Position numbers and translations under genes: made by a program
Notes under the pieces: model-generated
The model's input: the letters and a program-made list of their open reading frames with translations, nothing else
The model's database searches: none
What the model was told of the DNA's origin: nothing
Part shown: positions 10,491 through 22,650 of the stretch, one piece after another
Position numbering within the stretch: position 1 is the stretch's first letter
How the letters are laid out: every line of letters begins with the position of its first letter
Assembly: GCA_024138025.1 (NCBI GenBank)
Contig: JAMXBD010000396.1
Span: 581,501-645,500 of the forward strand
Origin: Combretum micranthum
Lineage: Eukaryota > Streptophyta > Magnoliopsida > Myrtales > Combretaceae
DNA: 64,000 nucleotides
Reading direction: 5' to 3'

Positions 10491-12729
10491 TAATATAAAA
10501 TATAAATAATATAATACAAAAATTATACCAATACCTATATTTCCATATTATATTATTACACAGAAAATATATTGCTACAAAAATATATCATCTAAATATA
10601 TCATACACACACATGAGAGGGTAATAAGTATGTATAAGTATAAGAAAAAATATATTAGTGAAGTGAATTAGAGAAAGCGTCCGTTCCTAAAAATTAAAAA
10701 GAAATATTCATGAAAATTATTCATATATTAATATCTTAAATGCATATAGTACAATTTACCTAATTTCTTTGATTAACATATTTACTTGAGCATACCCAAT
10801 TACCAATGCAGAAAGTGGGTCATAAAAGGAAGCGAAAAATGGGTAGACCATTGATTTACCTATTTTAAGTAGATCCTCATTCAGGGTTTGTCAAGTGAAA
10901 AAATAATACAGCATGTTATCACATGTGGGATCATTCTTGTATCATTTTTCCACATAACAGACCTTCAATGGAGGATCTACTTAAAATGATTTCTTTGGTA
11001 CTTGAATCTTTATTAAAATGGTTAAACCAATAGACCAATACTAAAACGACAAAAATAAAAAATAAAAAAGACTAGTAATAAATTGTCTTGTATCAAGTAT
11101 ACAAATCAAAATCTCTTTACAAGATGCTTAATTGAGCTTAATTATTGTGCCTCATATCCTAATAATTAACTCTGCTTACTATAGAAAGTTTATTCTTTTT
11201 TTTTTTTAGCCATTTACAAAAATTTATTCAACACACTTCATTTGATATGGCTTCGTATATTTTGTCATTTATCTATATTTATATATTATTAAGGGATAAT
11301 GTGATATAAATTAACTGACATAATTACTCACCCATTAAAAGAAAACAAATTAATGATGGAATAATTAGGCATAAACCATAATTTAAAATTTGAAAGTTCT
11401 TATATTTCATAATTTCAAGCATAAAGAATTAAAAAATAATGAGAAATAATGAGAAATAAATATATAATCTTTTCATGTATTGACAAATTAATATAAACTT
11501 TTTTTTCCACATTATCTTTTTAGGTACTTCTATCACGGTTTTTTCCTTTATAGAATTATTTAGTTTTGAAAATAATAATTGATTTTTTCCTAAGATAAGA
11601 GAAATTATTGTATGAGTTAGTTATGGATCTTATGTGTATTTCAAATTAAATTACAAAATTTACAATTTGAAATAAAATAGAAAAAATTATTGAATTTCTA
11701 CAAATAAAGCAAGCAGTGGTATTACAAGGAATAATTGGCGTATCTAAATTAAAAGGATAATTGATTATTTAGTTTTTGGAAAAATTATGAGTTTTTTTTT
11801 TCTTTTTCTCTTTTTGTGGTTTTGCGAACACATAAATAATATTATCTTTCCACAAGCACATTACCAATATTTTTGTAATTATTAATCTATTTCAATAAAG
11901 ATATATATTGGTTTCGATTAGTCCATAGTTAATTTAGTAAAAAATAATAGATTTTTATATATTTGTTAAATAATCTAATTAAAATTATAAAGAGTTAAAA
12001 AGAAAATATAGTTAAAAGAAAAAGCTGATATTGTAATTGGTGTGGCTTCTTTCTACAGGTACTGGTTAATGCTTAAGTTGCTAGCTAAGAGTCAAAGAAA
12101 AAATATTAAGGTTTAAATAATTAGAACATAAGTATTAATATGTTTTCAACAAGGAACATAAATAGTACATATTTTTTATAAAACTGTTTATATAAAATAA
12201 ATTTAACGGTATTTACACATAATACACCACTAATCATTCACCTCGCGTATCAATCTCCATGTTGATAAACCTTATTTGTGCTGCTTTATTATACAAAGCC
12301 AATCTATTGTGACAGTTTAATAATGAGTTTTCTCTCTCTTTTTTGGTTTTCTATTTTTTTTCATATATATATATTTTATCATCATCATCATGGTCGTCAA
12401 TACGATTTTAGTCCTTAACATTTTATTGTTTTTCTATCTGAGTCTTAAACATTTGCAAAAACCTGCAAACAATGATTTCTAAATGTTGTTAGCTTTTTTT
12501 TGTTAAGTTTGACACTTTTCACATTTTCATCCGTTGAAAATTATTAATTCAACTTAGTAAATAACTAAATTAGGATAAATATAATAAAATGAATAAAAAT
12601 TATAAAAATTAAAATTATAAAAATTAGAATAAAAGTAAATTCTAAAAAAAAAAACAAAATGGAAGTTACAACCACCATCATCGATGGTTTTGATCCCACT
12701 ACTTTTTGACTTCCCTTACCTCAGGGCTC
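10491..12729. other. Gene-free AT-rich spacer
   Basis: No reading frame of substance. The only structured item is the foldback at 10862-10987. The rest is AT-rich with short homopolymers. Confidence 0.6.
10862..10987. repeat. 126-bp foldback (MITE-like) element
   Basis: The first 17 bases (ATTTTAAGTAGATCCTC) are exactly inverted at 10971-10987, and pairing continues with mismatches for about 45 bases on each arm, leaving a loop of about 30 bases with a CACATGTG palindrome. RNA from either strand would form a long hairpin. No clear target duplication is seen, although GATTT flanks both sides. It is not in either copy of the duplicated gene. Confidence 0.7.
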
Positions 12730-12737
12730 ACGACAAA

Positions 12738-13688
12738 TAAGGGTAGACAAAAAAACCAACCGAACCGAACCATTCGTAACCAAACAAAACCAAATCAAAT
12801 CGAAAATATGGTTTTTCTAACAATTTAGTTTAAAAAATTTTTAATCTGAATCAATCCGTAACTTTATGGTTTGGTTTGAAAAATAAACCAAACCAATCCG
12901 TAAAACCGAGCCAAACCATTTTAGAAAAATAAAATAATACTTTACTTGTAAGTTATTATTATAGATTTTTTATGATGATTGATTAAAGATTATATATGTT
13001 CATATGTTTTTATTTGATATTTATTATTTGGTGAGTATTGATTAAAATCAACTTGTTCATTTTTAAATTTGTTTTTCAAAGCTCATGACGTATATTTTTT
13101 GTTGATGATGAGCTACATTTTTTTAATTCTTTTTTAATTTATAAAGTATGAAATTTATTTATTTAGTTATAAACACTTACGATGTATTAATTGTTTGATA
13201 TATTTTGTAAGCAAATTATTTCATTTGTTAATGAATCTTGTTGATAGATGGTTTTTTTCTTTTATTGGTAGATGATTGACTTGATGGTTTTATTTAAAAT
13301 TATAAATTATGACTCAATAGGCGTTGGTTAGTGAATGCATTTTATTAGTAGATAATTGATTTTATAGAGAACTATAGATTAAAAGTATGATAAATTCATA
13401 AAGTATTTGGTCTAGTTTATAATATAAACTTTATAAATTGATATAAATATTTAAGTATTTACACAAACGTAAAAAAACTAGAATAAAGAAAAATTTTAGT
13501 TAAAATTTTGATTTGATCTGTAATCCAAACGTTATTTAATGGTTTATAAAATTTCTAATTCGAACTAAACCGTTACTTAATGGTTTGGTTTGAGATGAAA
13601 AAAAAAAAAAAAACCAAATCGTAAATCATGATTTGATTTAGTTTTAAGAAAAACCGAACTGAACCAAACCAATCGCCGCCCATCCCTA
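12738..13688. mobile_element. Non-autonomous hAT-like element
   Basis: The 951-bp segment begins TAAGGGTAGAC and, read from the other strand, ends TAGGGATGGGC, which are imperfect terminal inverted repeats of hAT type. It is flanked by ACGACAAA (12730-12737) and ACGAGAAA (13689-13696), a near-perfect 8-bp target duplication. Both subterminal regions, and the interior, hold many copies of CCAAACC/GGTTTGGTT and CCGAACC motifs in both orientations, typical of transposase-binding subterminal repeats in hAT elements. No coding capacity is left. Confidence 0.75.
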
Positions 13689-13696
13689 ACGAGAAA

Positions 13697-14200
13697 CCCT
13701 CCCCCGCACCACCTCCCCCCCCCCCCTCTCTCTCTTTTTCAATCTCAATGTGTTGTTTTTAGTCTCCCTATTAATTACAGTAAAAACTATCTGCTTTATG
13801 CCCGGCATTGAAGATGATATTTGTACCATTTGAAGTTCGTCAAATGTCTCTTCAGTTCTACGTTAGTCTGGCTCCATAACTGACACCGAATCACCTCAAA
13901 AATTGGAACCATTGTTGCAATCTTGTCTAATGATAATCATCATGGGAGCACAACAAACTCGATCCCAACACCATTTGCATTCTTGCCTTGAAATCTCTCT
14001 GAGCTCATTTAATTCTTTTGTTGATGTTTTTGAATTTCATCAAAAAAAAAAAAAAAGGGAAAAAATCATCACTTATGAGAAATCAAGAAGGGGAAGTAGA
14101 AGGAAACGCACTCAAAATGAAAAAGGAAACTCACTCAAAATGAAAAAGGACTATTGATAAAATGTTTGTATCAACGATCCATAGATTTCAAAACATATTA
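13697..14200. other. Spacer with pyrimidine-rich tract
   Basis: A C-homopolymer and CT-rich tract lies at about 13697-13740. An open frame at 13903-14157 has no recognisable domain and is interrupted by an A-homopolymer at 14042-14055; I do not regard it as a gene. Confidence 0.45.
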
Positions 14201-14201
14201 T

Positions 14202-14474
14202 AATATATATTAATTGTGAGCATATATTATTATTTATGTTTTGACACATGTCCATTAGATAAGTTAGATAGGTGTAAGGTTTATATAGCTTAGTTTGTTT
14301 TGTTTCCTTTCGATATAAAAGCTCTTTGTAACAGAACATTTGGATGACTGCAGAATTCATTTCTACTTCAATTGTTCTTTCTACACTTTAAACACTTCTT
14401 CGTTCGTCTTTCTACTCTGCTAGACAATCATTCGAATCATGTACAATTGGTTCGTGCTTTCAAAAGAGTTCACA
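14202..14474 (+). repeat. 5' LTR of copia element
   Basis: Matches 16544-16818, with shared blocks such as TTTTGACACATGTCCATTAG and TCTTTGTAACAGAACATTTG, and ends ..GTTCACA immediately before the primer-binding site. The TATAAAAG at about 14315-14322 is a likely promoter TATA box. The left edge is uncertain by about 10 bases because the first positions do not match the other LTR. Confidence 0.8.
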
Positions 14475-14487
14475 TGGTATCAAAGTG
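14475..14487 (+). other. Primer-binding site of copia element
   Basis: TGGTATCAAAGTG directly follows the LTR end and is a mutated form of the TGGTATCAGAGC initiator-Met primer site. Confidence 0.75.
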
Positions 14488-14578
14488 TATGGTTTAATAG
14501 AAGATAATCATACACTTTACATTTTGATTCAAGTAGGAAAGATAATCAATTTAATAGAACAGTAGGTGATATCATTGT

Positions 14579-15330
14579 ATGAATCGAGGACTGATTGAAA
14601 TGGTTAATATTGATCCTCTTTATATTTCCGGATCTTATAATCCAAATATGGTGATAGGAAATATAGTTTTCAATGGTTTGAATTATCTTGCTTGGAGTAA
14701 GTCAATTAAAATGGGATTGGGAGCCAAGTTAAAGCTAGGGTTCATAGATGGTAGCATAACAAAACCTAATGAAAATTCTCCAGATTTCGTTTGCTACATA
14801 AGATCTGATTATATGGTGAGATGCTAGATTCTCAATTCCATGTCTAATGAATTCTCTCAAAATTACTTGTATACTCAATCGGCTTGTGAACTATGGAATG
14901 AAATTTCAAAGCAATACGGATAAGGGAATGGTCCTCTGATCTTTCAATTGCAAAATGATTGACTAATATAGGCAAATGAATCAATCTGTGGAAACCTATT
15001 ATAATAGGTTGAAATGAGTTTAGGTTGAGTTACAAGTATTGCATTCTTATCCTCTATGTGAGTGTGGAAAGCTGGAATACTGTACTTCTTGGTTGAAAGA
15101 GAGGGTTCAAGAATTTGAGATGTAATCTCCTTTGATTCAATTCCTTATGGGATTAAATGAAAGTTATGAACATGTTTGTAACCAAATTTTGTCTATGGAT
15201 TCGCTTCCCACAAAAAAGGCATATTACTTGGTTCAATAGGTTAGAGGGCAAAAAGAAGCAACAATGAATACTTCTTTTGATTTGTATGCTTCGGCTTTTC
15301 TTAGTGGAAGAACTGATTAGTTGTTACAAA
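14579..15330 (+). pseudogene. Copia gag remnant
   Basis: The start at 14579 reads MNRGLIEMVNIDPLYI, then SGSYNPNMVIGN and NYLAWSKSIKMGLGAK, the hallmark beginning of plant copia gag (DUF4219/UBN2-like region). The reading continues past a stop at 14825 with ILNSMSNEFSQ and SACELWNEISKQYG, then further stops. A cysteine-containing LCECGKLEYC-like stretch at about 15055-15085 and FLMGLNESYEHV near 15145 fit the usual gag order. Gag packages element RNA; this copy is dead. Confidence 0.8.
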
Positions 15331-15764
15331 ATGAAATATAACTAAAGCTTAAGGGTTTAGGGGTTTTCAAAACATTTAAAATATTTATTTATAGATAAAA
15401 ATGAATTGAATTTGAAGAAAAAGGAGTTTAAATAAAATGAATGATTGAGCAGAAATTGAATAGTTTGATTTATAAAATCGATAGGAAAAGAAATAGATAT
15501 TTTCAAAAGAATATTTAGAAAAATCTTAAATCTTCATTTAGCCGATTTTACTAATTTAATTATATCAAATTATCTATTTCATTCTCTATTGTTTACTTGT
15601 CTTATTTATTTAAACTATCTAATCATGTTCAAAATTAACTATCCATTATATTATTTAATTAAATCATCTCTAAATTAACTAGATGAGGGTTTAGGGTATT
15701 TTAGTCTTACTGAATTGACACAAATTTGTATTTGATATTTTATCGGATCTTGGTTTAACAGGCC

Positions 15765-16497
15765 GCAAGCCTGTTTCTCTTCTCCACCTTCTCCCTTGAA
15801 GTTGGTTAAAGATGCTGGTGATGTTCTTAAGGATCCTCTTCCATATCGACGTCTTGTTGGGAGGTTTTTATACTAAACTCTCATAAAGCCGGACATGTGT
15901 TTCGCTATCCATAAACTCAATCAATTTCTTACTCGTCCCTATCATGATCACTACCAAGCTAATTTGTATTTAACTCGTTATCCCAAAGGAACTTCTTTTG
16001 TTGGCATTTTTTATTCGACTACATCTTCTTTGGATCTTCATGCTTTTTGAGATGTTGATTGGGGTTCTTCGTCTTTTGATCATCGATTTTATATCCAGTT
16101 ACTGTATTATGTTTGGCTCTAACATTGTTTCCTGGAAATGCAAAAAGCAATCCACTGTTAGTACTTCGACAATAGAAGCTTAGTACCGTTCCATAGCCTC
16201 CACTACTAAAGAGCTGTTGTAGACTTCTTTTATTCTTCGTGATCTTCGTATACCAGTCACTTTGCCAATTCCTTTGAAGTGTGATAACAAATCTGCTATC
16301 CTCATAGCTCAAAATCCTTACTTACATGGCAAAACAAAACATATAGATATTGACGTCTATTTCGTCAAACATCACATTCAAGATGGTTTGCTTCAGCCTA
16401 TTCATGTTTCTTCTTCTTCACAATTAGCATATTTGCTCACTAAGCTTCCTTTTGTCAATCGTTTTTTATTTTTTTGCTCCAAGTTAAGCCTTACATC
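15765..16497 (+). pseudogene. Copia reverse transcriptase end and RNase H remnant
   Basis: From 15765 the translation shows YRRLVGRFLY (end of reverse transcriptase, with a stop replacing the next residue), then KLNQFLTRP, then the RNase H region. The last open part, 16262-16497, reads MPIPLKCDNKSAILIAQNP, then KTKHIDID and QPIHVSSSSQLAYLLTK, matching the conserved copia RNase H block CDNxSAxxIAxNP...RTKHIDIDCHFxR...D.LTK, with the usual Asp of LADxLTK changed to Tyr. Several stops and a frameshift near 16180-16260 disable it. Confidence 0.85.
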
Positions 16498-16506
16498 CAT
16501 CCAACT

Positions 16507-16540
16507 TGGGGGGAGGGGGGGGGGGGAGGGGGGGGAGGGT
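16507..16540 (+). other. Polypurine tract, expanded G-runs
   Basis: A run of G with a few A bases lies immediately upstream of the 3' LTR, where plus-strand DNA synthesis is primed. The G-homopolymers (up to 12) are longer than usual and could have expanded after insertion. Confidence 0.7.
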
Positions 16541-16543
16541 CTC

Positions 16544-16818
16544 TGATGGTTGGGGTTGTGGGACATATTTTATTATTTATGTTTTGACACATGTCCATTA
16601 GATAAGTTAAACATGTGTACAGTTTATATAGCTTAGTTTGTTTCATTTCCTTTCGACATAAAAGCTCTTTGTAACAGAACATTTGGATGATTGTAGAATT
16701 CATTTTTACTTCCATTGTTCTTTCTGCACTTTAAACACTTCTTCGTTTGTCTTTCTACTCTATTCGACAATCATCCGAATCATGTACAAATTGGTTCGTG
16801 ATTTCAACAAAGTTCACA
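16544..16818 (+). repeat. 3' LTR of copia element
   Basis: Starts TGATGG after the polypurine tract and ends GTTCACA, matching the 5' LTR over almost its whole length. Confidence 0.8.
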
Positions 16819-16956
16819 CTGACTTCATTTCTCATCAAGCATTATAATTTGATTTAAAATTTCACAACATCAAAACAATAATTTAATCAAAATCAAGATG
16901 AAGGATGAATAAGTAAATGAAAGCAATGTGTGAAAAGTTGAAAATTAATTTAAAAG

Positions 16957-16962
<6 letters not shown>

Positions 16963-16998
<36 letters not shown>
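16963..16998. repeat. (GA)n microsatellite
   Basis: Eighteen uninterrupted GA units, a likely polymorphic microsatellite. Confidence 0.95.
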
Positions 16999-17002
<4 letters not shown>

Positions 17003-19619
17003 TATCGCAATTAGCAAAGGGAAAGAAGCTGAATAGCGGTGGAAGTAGAACCACCCATGGTGGAGGTTATTTATCAAACATATTCTCATCCTATTTTTTT
17101 TTTATAGAATTTTTTATTTCTTTTGTTTTAATTTTTACATTTTTTAATATTATATTCAAAATTTTTTATTTTTAATTATTTTATTATATTTATCTTAATT
17201 TAGTTATTTAGTTAATTTGAATGATAATTTGTAACGAACAAAAATGTGACGAGTTTCAAAACTTAACAGAAAAAACTAACGCATTAAGAAAGTTTTCATT
17301 TGTAAACTTTTATCAATGTTAAGGACTCAAATAAAAAATATAGATATAGTTTAGGACTCAAATAGAAAAGCAGTGAAACCTTGGAGAATAAAAACATACC
17401 TTTCCATTATTATTATTATTATCCTTCTCTTAGCTTTGAGCTTTCAATTTTACTTTCTAACATTCCATGAGACACCCAAAAGGGAGGCTGAAACTGCTCT
17501 GTCAAATCCAATTACCCAAAAAATTTGCAGGGTGAAATTAAACGTGGTGGTCGTCATGATCCAGTGAAAAAGCTTTCCAGACGGGGTTTTTATTAATTTT
17601 CAAATTAATAGTTTGATAGTATTTAATTTAATTTTCTTTATAATATGATGTGATATCACTATAATATTAGTCTTTTTTTTTTTCGACATCGGTATATACG
17701 AGATAGCACATAAAGTGGCTAATTAATAAAAATATTAAGAGTAACGTAAAAGGAAAATATTAAAATCAAAAGTTAATGGGTTTTCCCAATACTTCTCGAC
17801 CAATTAAGTAAATAAAATCTTCATAAAATATAAATTAATATTGAAATGTGTAAATTTTCCTATTAAACAATAATAAGTATCTCATACCAGCATCATTAAC
17901 CGATCCTTGTAGATAAAGATGAAATCGATGGCCTGTAAATCTGATAAATGAAAAGCCCTATGATGATGCTGTTCCATAATGGAGATGATATGATTTTCCT
18001 AACTTGGTGCTTTTTCTTTTTCTTTAATTTTTTTAATCATATTCGAGTGTATTTGGTTCGTCTTATTCCAGTCATTTTAATATTTTATTTTTGTTTAAAT
18101 AGTCTATTTTGAATCTTATTTTTATCATTTTTAAATAGTTTATTTATCAAAAAATAAATACATATAAAAAATATATATTTTTACTCATAAATTAAATACA
18201 TATCAAAATTAGACAATTCAAACAGGAAATGGATCTAAAACTTACATGAAACCCGTGCACAATGTACTCTAGGGATAAGAATTTGCTCTTACATAAACCG
18301 TTTTCTTCTTTTTTTTTTTTTTTCTTTATAGATGAATACTTATTACGTATTAAATAAATTAAAAAATCATTAATATAAAATAAATAGTAATTATTATCTT
18401 ATAACAAATGACAAGTATTTGTAGAAACAGGATAGCATTTCCCGAACAGAGAATTTTCGTCCATACCCGAGCATGGGTGAACGTGTTTGCTTCTGTATTG
18501 ATACCCAGAAATCGGACTAGAAAAACTGGAATCCAACTAGAAGTTGTGAGGAATGGGCCAATTCGACATCAGAAAAGTTAGAGACCACAAATGTTATTAT
18601 AATTTTTCCTTTCCGAATGATTTATTCACTAATATATCTTTTATTTTTTTTTTGGCCGAATATTCACTAATGTATCTTAGTTTTACATATTGTTAGTATT
18701 TTATATTCGTTGAGTTGAGATAATATATTGTTAAGATTCTACTTAAGTCGAATGAAAAAACTTAGAACACGAGCTTCATCAAACGTTAATTTTTAAGATT
18801 AAACTTGATTTGAATTGACATTTGATGAGCTAGAGCTCGATTTGGTTAAACTTGATTATTTCTATAAAAATTAATTAAATTAAAAAATAAATTGAGATTT
18901 GAGAATGAATTAAAGGTTTTACTTGACCTGGTCTTAAAATATAATAGATATGAAAAAAAAAAAGAAAAAAGAATAAAATTAGGCTTTAAAGAAAAAAGAA
19001 AAATTACAAATTTTATAACTTTTTAGATTAAAAAAAATCTAAAAAATTGGATTAGAATCTAAAATTACACATTTTAAAATTCAAACATAGCAACTATTCA
19101 AATAGCTCAAGTTCAAATCCGATTTAATGCGGTCAAGCCATGACAAAGTCCCACTCTGCTAGCTTATAACCTTATTTCTTGATTTATATATTCAAATCCA
19201 AACATATGTCGATTCTATATTATATTTGGTTACATTCAAATTTGCCAAAACGAATTAAATTGTTATAGCATGTACGGTGATTGTACCCTACACAATTTTC
19301 TAATTTGATAAATTATTGTGCCAAATTGGATACCCGATGGATTTGGGCATTGATTGTCCATCTTGTCAAGGTCAATTTTAACATTACGAGTGTATTGACA
19401 CTTACTATTTATTTGGTAAGTGTAAATCCTAGACATCTACTAGTGAATAATTTCAATATATATATATATATATATTATGTGCTTTCTATATATATCACTT
19501 GTTTCCAAAATCAATTTTTCCTTTGTAATTTATAAAAAAAAATTACATAATAGGTTATATTTATAAAAATTATTAGGAAGGTTAAGGAATAATGTGTAAA
19601 TCAAAGCTTAAAAAAGGGG
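16999..19619. other. Gene-free AT-rich spacer
   Basis: No gene is supported. An open frame at 17373-17567 begins with GTG and would encode a hydrophobic leader (SIIIIIILLLALSFQF) plus a short basic tail; without an ATG it is at most a decayed small secreted-peptide gene. A short (AT)n run is at about 19456-19475. Confidence 0.5.
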
Positions 19620-20420
19620 GAAAAAAAGAAAGAAAATATCCTCAAGATAAATTTTAGAGTGTTATATATAGTACCATATCTAAAAAAATATAATTTTAGA
19701 ATGTTATATTAAAACAGTGTCTTTTTCATATTTTCTTTTAATAACTTCTGATATTTTCGGATTTTTTATAAAGAGATTCAATATCCTATTTTAGGTAATT
19801 TATGACTACATTCAATTGTTATTATTATTATTTTAATTAATTAATTATTTCAGTCGATGTAAGATTCAAGACACCACAGTATTTTTGGACATTTATAATA
19901 TGAGATTTTTGAATGGATTTTTTTTATAAAGAGATTAAATATCCTATTTTAGGTAACTTAGGATTACCTTCAATCCTTAAAAAGGAAAAAAAAAAGAAAA
20001 TATCCTCAAGATAAAATTTTAGAGTGTTATATATGGTACCATATCTAAAAAACATAATTTTAGAATGTTATATTAAAACCGTGTCTTTTTTCATATTTTA
20101 TTTTAATAAGTTCTCATATTTTCGGATTTTTTATAAAGAGATTAAATATCCTATTTTAGGTAACTTATGACTACATTCAATCGTCATTATTATTATTTTA
20201 ATTAATTAATTATTTCAGTCAATGTAAGATTCAAGATACCACAGTATATTTGGACATTTATAATATGACATTTTTTAATGGATTTTTTATAAAGAGATTA
20301 AATATCCTATTTTAGGTAACTTAGGATTACCTTCCATCCTTATACTTATTATTTTAATTAATTAATACAGTCAATTTAAGATTCAAGACACCACAATATT
20401 TTTGGACATTTATGGCATGG
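19620..20420. repeat. 364-bp tandem repeat with nested 36-bp motif
   Basis: Two tandem units of about 364 bp (19620-19983 and 19984-20345) are followed by a partial third unit up to about 20420. Within each unit the block TATAAAGAGATT(A/C)AATATCC plus TATTTTAGGTAA occurs twice (about 19767, 19927, 20129, 20290), so the unit itself arose from a smaller duplication. The repeat lies just upstream of the leader of paralogue B. Confidence 0.85.
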
Positions 20421-20702
20421 AATTTATGAATGAATATAGAAAGATTTTGAAAAGATGACGACAAATACATTTTCTCTACCTTTTAAATTTATCTTTTCCT
20501 TCCTTCTCTTTATTTTCTATAAATATTTTGCAAGACCTAATTGATTATTACGTGGATAAATTCTCACTCTGTCTAGGGCCGAAAAACAAAAAAAAAATTC
20601 TTGAACTTTCAAAATTTTAACAATTACTCAATAATTTTAGGGTTTTAGCAAAGGATTAAGAAGCAGTCAAGTTGATTATAGAAGCTTACAGGTAGAATTT
20701 AC

Positions 20703-22650
20703 AATTATTCATTCTTATTCACTAATTTTATGCTAAAATTTTGTTAGAACAGTTTATACTGTACAGTCTGAAATTGAAAGCACACTAACATTCTTCAAAA
20801 AAAGTTAAAATCCTGCAACCCAATGCATTACATTTAATCTAATCGCGAAACCCCAATCACGGTAAATCCTAATTTGATCGTAATTGCTGGGCAAACATGG
20901 ATAAGGTGTAGTGGTGGTTAAAAATTGAGATTTCACAGTGAAATTTGATTAAAATACAATGATTCCGGAATGCATGATAGTATGATGAGTGGTGAGAAAA
21001 ATGAGTGGTGAGAAATGTTTATCTTTTATAGTCAACAGATTGCTAATGATAACGTTAAAAGTTGTTTCTTTCTTCCTGAAATATAATTTTAATTTTTAAA
21101 TTTCTTGCTTGGTGAAGAAGGGGAAGAGGAAAAATTTATCACATGAAATGTGATCGTGAAGATCATGCCTTGGATATTCTTTTTAAATTAAAGAGTTTTC
21201 CAAAACAATACGAAGAGTTTGAGGGAAGAAAATCATATTCTGATTCATTACTTTGTTCAATACTTTCCCTGCAATGCATGCTTTAATTTTTTTTTTTCTG
21301 TCGTAATATTTTTACCCCTTCATTTTGCTCAAGTTAGGCATTTTTATTCATGGATATTCCATTCAATTGATTCTTCAGATAGAAAAATATAAACTTGATT
21401 GATAGGCATGGTAATGAGGAAGAGGCTAATCAAAGCTAAAGTTCGCATCTTTTTTTTTCTGTTTTTTAAATTCTTTTTAGGTATTTGATGATATTTATAA
21501 TGGGTAAATTTTGATTTTAAGGACGGCTGATATTGTGGTTTTTTTTTTTTTAAAAAGCAGGATTGGATTTTGTCAAACGTTCGACTCCTTATAGAGGGTT
21601 TAATATGATCACTCATGCTATTGAGTGGGTGAGTGCAAATAGTTTGTCAAGCCGAGCGGTGAAAATGGATTCCAAAGCAATGAGGAATGAGAATCAAGTG
21701 AAAACTGGTGATTCTGAACCCAGGGAAATTGTTTTTAATAACTCAGATGGAGTGCGAAAGAATCGAGATCGTGGCGATATTGTTGCGCGTTTAGCTAGTT
21801 TTGATCCGATGAGTATCGTTGGATATGTCAGAGAAATAGGGCAATCTCCGAGAGACGGTGTGGATGAGTTAGAATTTGAGGTTGCAAAGGCACAGATGCT
21901 TGCTTTCTCTTGTTGGAGGGGTCATTTTCAGCTACCTGAATTTTCTCCGCTTAATGGCAGTTTAAGATGTGACGTGGATGCAGTGGTATTAGAAGAGAAT
22001 TATTGCTCACGTGAATTGAGTGATGATCCTCCTCCAGGGTTTGAGTGTTACCGGCCGATGCACAACTTGATGAGAAGTTTGAATAATTCACAAGTTTCGA
22101 GTGTGAGAGTTGATGAACATGTTGCTTCTAGAGCGGCTAGTTTTTGTTCTCTTAGGTTGGTTGAGTACTTGAAAGGGCTCGGTGGATCGCCTTGTGGAGA
22201 AGTGGACAAATCAGATCTTGCAGTGGCCAAAGCCCAATTGCTGGCATTAACTCGTTGGAAGGGATACTCTCAGCTACCTGAATTAACTTTGCTCGATGGT
22301 TATTTGGCAAGTGATGCGTGCCTTGGAGTATTGGGATATGAAGATTGCCCCACATTGATTGCCAGTGCTCCTGAAGGGTTTGGGCATAATGAGATTACGC
22401 ATGCTGTTAAGAGAGATTTGGATCGTCAAATAAAACCAAAAATGCAGTCGTTTCCATTCTCTTGTTGGAATGGTTTGTCTCATCTTCCTGAGTTCACTAT
22501 GCTCAGTGGCCATATGTCTAGAGAAGATGATTTGTCCAATAAATTGATTGAGGATGCTATTCCTCATGATAGTAACTGTAGAAAACAAATTGTGAGAACT
22601 GATTTGCATACTTTTCAAGGTCAAACGAATGTCTGGGAGAAGTCAAATGA
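20703..22650 (+). repeat. Segmental duplication, copy B
   Basis: Direct-repeat partner of 7577-10490 without the insertion. Non-coding leader and intron are conserved as well as the exon, so the copying was at DNA level and not through RNA. The copies are about 13 kb apart. Confidence 0.85.

Larger units (their letters stand above)
14202..16818 (+). mobile_element. Ty1/copia retrotransposon, internally deleted
   Basis: The element has two directly repeated LTRs, a Met-tRNA-type primer-binding site, a gag remnant, the end of reverse transcriptase with RNase H, and a polypurine tract, in the order of a Ty1/copia element. Protease, integrase and most of reverse transcriptase are missing; the gap (about 15340-15760) is filled by unrelated AT-rich sequence. 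The two LTRs differ by several substitutions and small indels, so the insertion is not recent. No convincing target duplication was found. Confidence 0.85.

Noticed and set aside
22283..22624. Minus-strand open frame within paralogue B
   Set aside because: Shadow of the plus-strand coding frame; the same shadow appears in copy A.
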